Below, piece by piece: positions 5,287 to 6,066 of a DNA stretch of 6,066 nucleotides. The DNA lies in contig DPJH01000047.1 of the NCBI GenBank assembly GCA_003543115.1, positions 1 through 6,066 on the forward strand, in the 5' to 3' direction. The first letter of the stretch is position 1, and every line of letters starts with the position of its first letter. The notes under the pieces were generated by a model. That model was not told the origin of the DNA, did no database searches, and saw only the letters and a list, made by a program, of their open reading frames with translations. The DNA is from Candidatus Moraniibacteriota bacterium. Its GTDB lineage: Bacteria > Patescibacteriota > Minisyncoccia > Moranbacterales > UBA2206. Made by a program: the position numbers and the translations under genes.

Positions 5287-6066
5287 TCATTTTGTTTTGT
5301 TGTCTAATTTATCATATATTTCCAATATTTTTTTGGCGGTGTTCTGCCAAGAAAATTTCGAGGCTCTCTCTTTCTCCTGCTCTATCAATTTAATCCGCAA
5401 AGAATCATCGGAAATTATCCTAGTCAATTTTTCAGAAAAATCAGCCGGATTGGCAGCATCAAAAAACAATATTGAATTTTCAGCCACTTCCATATGAGGA
5501 TCAATACTAGATGCAAGCACCGGAACACCTAGAGTCATAGCTTCCAAAACAGGTATGCCAAAGCCTTCATAAAGAGAGGGGAAGCAAAAAACATGAGACA
5601 GTTTAAACAGTGTGGGCTTGTCCTCCTCATCCACGAATCCCGGCAAAATCACATGCCCGCGCAGAGAATAGCTCTCGATAGATTTCTCAATTTCCGGATC
5701 AAAATTATATCCCTTTCCTCCGGCTAACACCAGCTTCAGTCCTTCTCTTTTTTCAGTAGGAATTTTTATATAGGCTTCAATGAGAGATGGAAGATTTTTT
5801 CTGGGCTGCAAGGTTCCAATGTATAGAATGAATTTCTGCGGCAATCCATATTTCTTCCGCACCAACTCCATTTGGCTGTGAGAAATTTCTTTTTGAAAGT
5901 TCTCGCCCACCGCATTATGGATCCAATCCAGCTTATCAGGATTTACTTTATAATACTTGATAATTTCTTGGATAGTGAACCGCGAAACTCCTATGATCTT
6001 ATCCGCCCTCCTGAGGCTCATGGGAATAAGCATGTTAAGGAAAAATAGATCAGATTTTTTGATGAG
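5287..6066 (-). CDS. Glycosyltransferase family 4 (GT-B fold), 5' end cut by window
   Basis: The frame is open to the right edge: eleven in-frame residues (LIKKSDLFFLN) precede the Met at 6033. The gene therefore starts outside the window, and the first ATG here is not the real start. The 259 visible residues hold the end of the N-terminal Rossmann domain (RRADKIIGVSRFT) and the whole C-terminal donor domain. Numbered from Met6033, the donor-binding motifs are YIGTLQPRKN (71-80, basic residues Arg78-Lys79), LVLAGGKG (101-108), HVILPGFV (127-134) and FPSLYEGFGIPVLEAMTLG (151-169). Glu156 and Glu164 form the EX7E motif of retaining GT4 enzymes, which bind the nucleotide sugar. Such enzymes, often mannosyl- or glucosyltransferases, work at the inner membrane face in glycan or glycolipid assembly. 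Donor sugar cannot be assigned. It ends on TGA directly before the promoter of the LCP gene. Typical GT4 proteins are about 360-390 residues, so roughly 100-130 are missing. Confidence 0.93.
   Translation of the reverse strand, partial: LIKKSDLFFLNMLIPMSLRRADKIIGVSRFTIQEIIKYYKVNPDKLDWIHNAVGENFQKEISHSQMELVRKKYGLPQKFILYIGTLQPRKNLPSLIEAYIKIPTEKREGLKLVLAGGKGYNFDPEIEKSIESYSLRGHVILPGFVDEEDKPTLFKLSHVFCFPSLYEGFGIPVLEAMTLGVPVLASSIDPHMEVAENSILFFDAANPADFSEKLTRIISDDSLRIKLIEQEKERASKFSWQNTAKKILEIYDKLDNKTK

Noticed and set aside
5287..5289. TGA read as glycine (genetic code 25, as in some CPR lineages)
   Set aside because: The GT4 protein ends naturally there, a promoter follows, and no in-frame TGA occurs in any of the other four genes, where many would be expected at Gly positions under that code.

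Overview
The window reads as an ordinary stretch of chromosome from an AT-rich bacterium. Five protein genes all lie on the minus strand, and there is no sign of mobile elements, CRISPR, rRNA or tRNA. The protein style suggests a Candidate Phyla Radiation / Patescibacteria genome, probably Parcubacteria-like. The clues are an LCP-family protein with a GMRGEG...LTDT active-site loop, a compact single-PDZ S41 protease, an unusual dikinase, and weak Shine-Dalgarno signals. This placement is inference from remembered family features, not a search. The long genes have no in-frame TGA and the glycosyltransferase at the right edge ends on TGA, so TGA=Gly recoding (Gracilibacteria/SR1 type) is unlikely.

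Layout in the direction of transcription, right to left. (1) Positions 6066-5287: the C-terminal two thirds or so of a GT4 (GT-B) glycosyltransferase, cut by the window edge. (2) Positions 5286-5201: a short AT-rich gap with a good sigma70-type promoter, TTGACA-N16-TAAAAT, whose -35 box directly follows the GT4 stop codon. (3) Positions 5200-3923: a membrane-anchored LytR-CpsA-Psr (LCP) protein. (4) Positions 3904-3092: a GT2 glycosyltransferase of the rhamnosyltransferase-like type. (5) Positions 3084-1768: a membrane-anchored S41 (CtpA-type) PDZ protease. (6) Positions 1767-1647: a gap with an intrinsic terminator and an overlapping promoter. (7) Positions 1646-1: the first 548 residues of a PEP-synthase / PPDK-like dikinase that runs off the left edge.

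How the genes fit together: the GT4 and GT2 enzymes would build a surface glycan, and the LCP protein would attach a lipid-linked glycopolymer to the wall or another envelope acceptor. The S41 protease would process proteins on the outer face of the membrane. LCP, GT2 and S41 are separated by only 18 and 7 bases and probably form one transcript from the 5286-5259 promoter, possibly with read-through from the GT4. The terminator after S41 closes this unit. The dikinase is a separate transcription unit with no obvious link to envelope glycans.

I do not see a new multi-gene system. The points most worth a second look are: the dikinase, whose ATP-grasp domain is followed by more than 200 residues without the expected phosphohistidine domain; the LCP protein, which lacks two usual active-site residues and has a cysteine-bearing insertion; and the compact terminator/promoter overlap between S41 and the dikinase.
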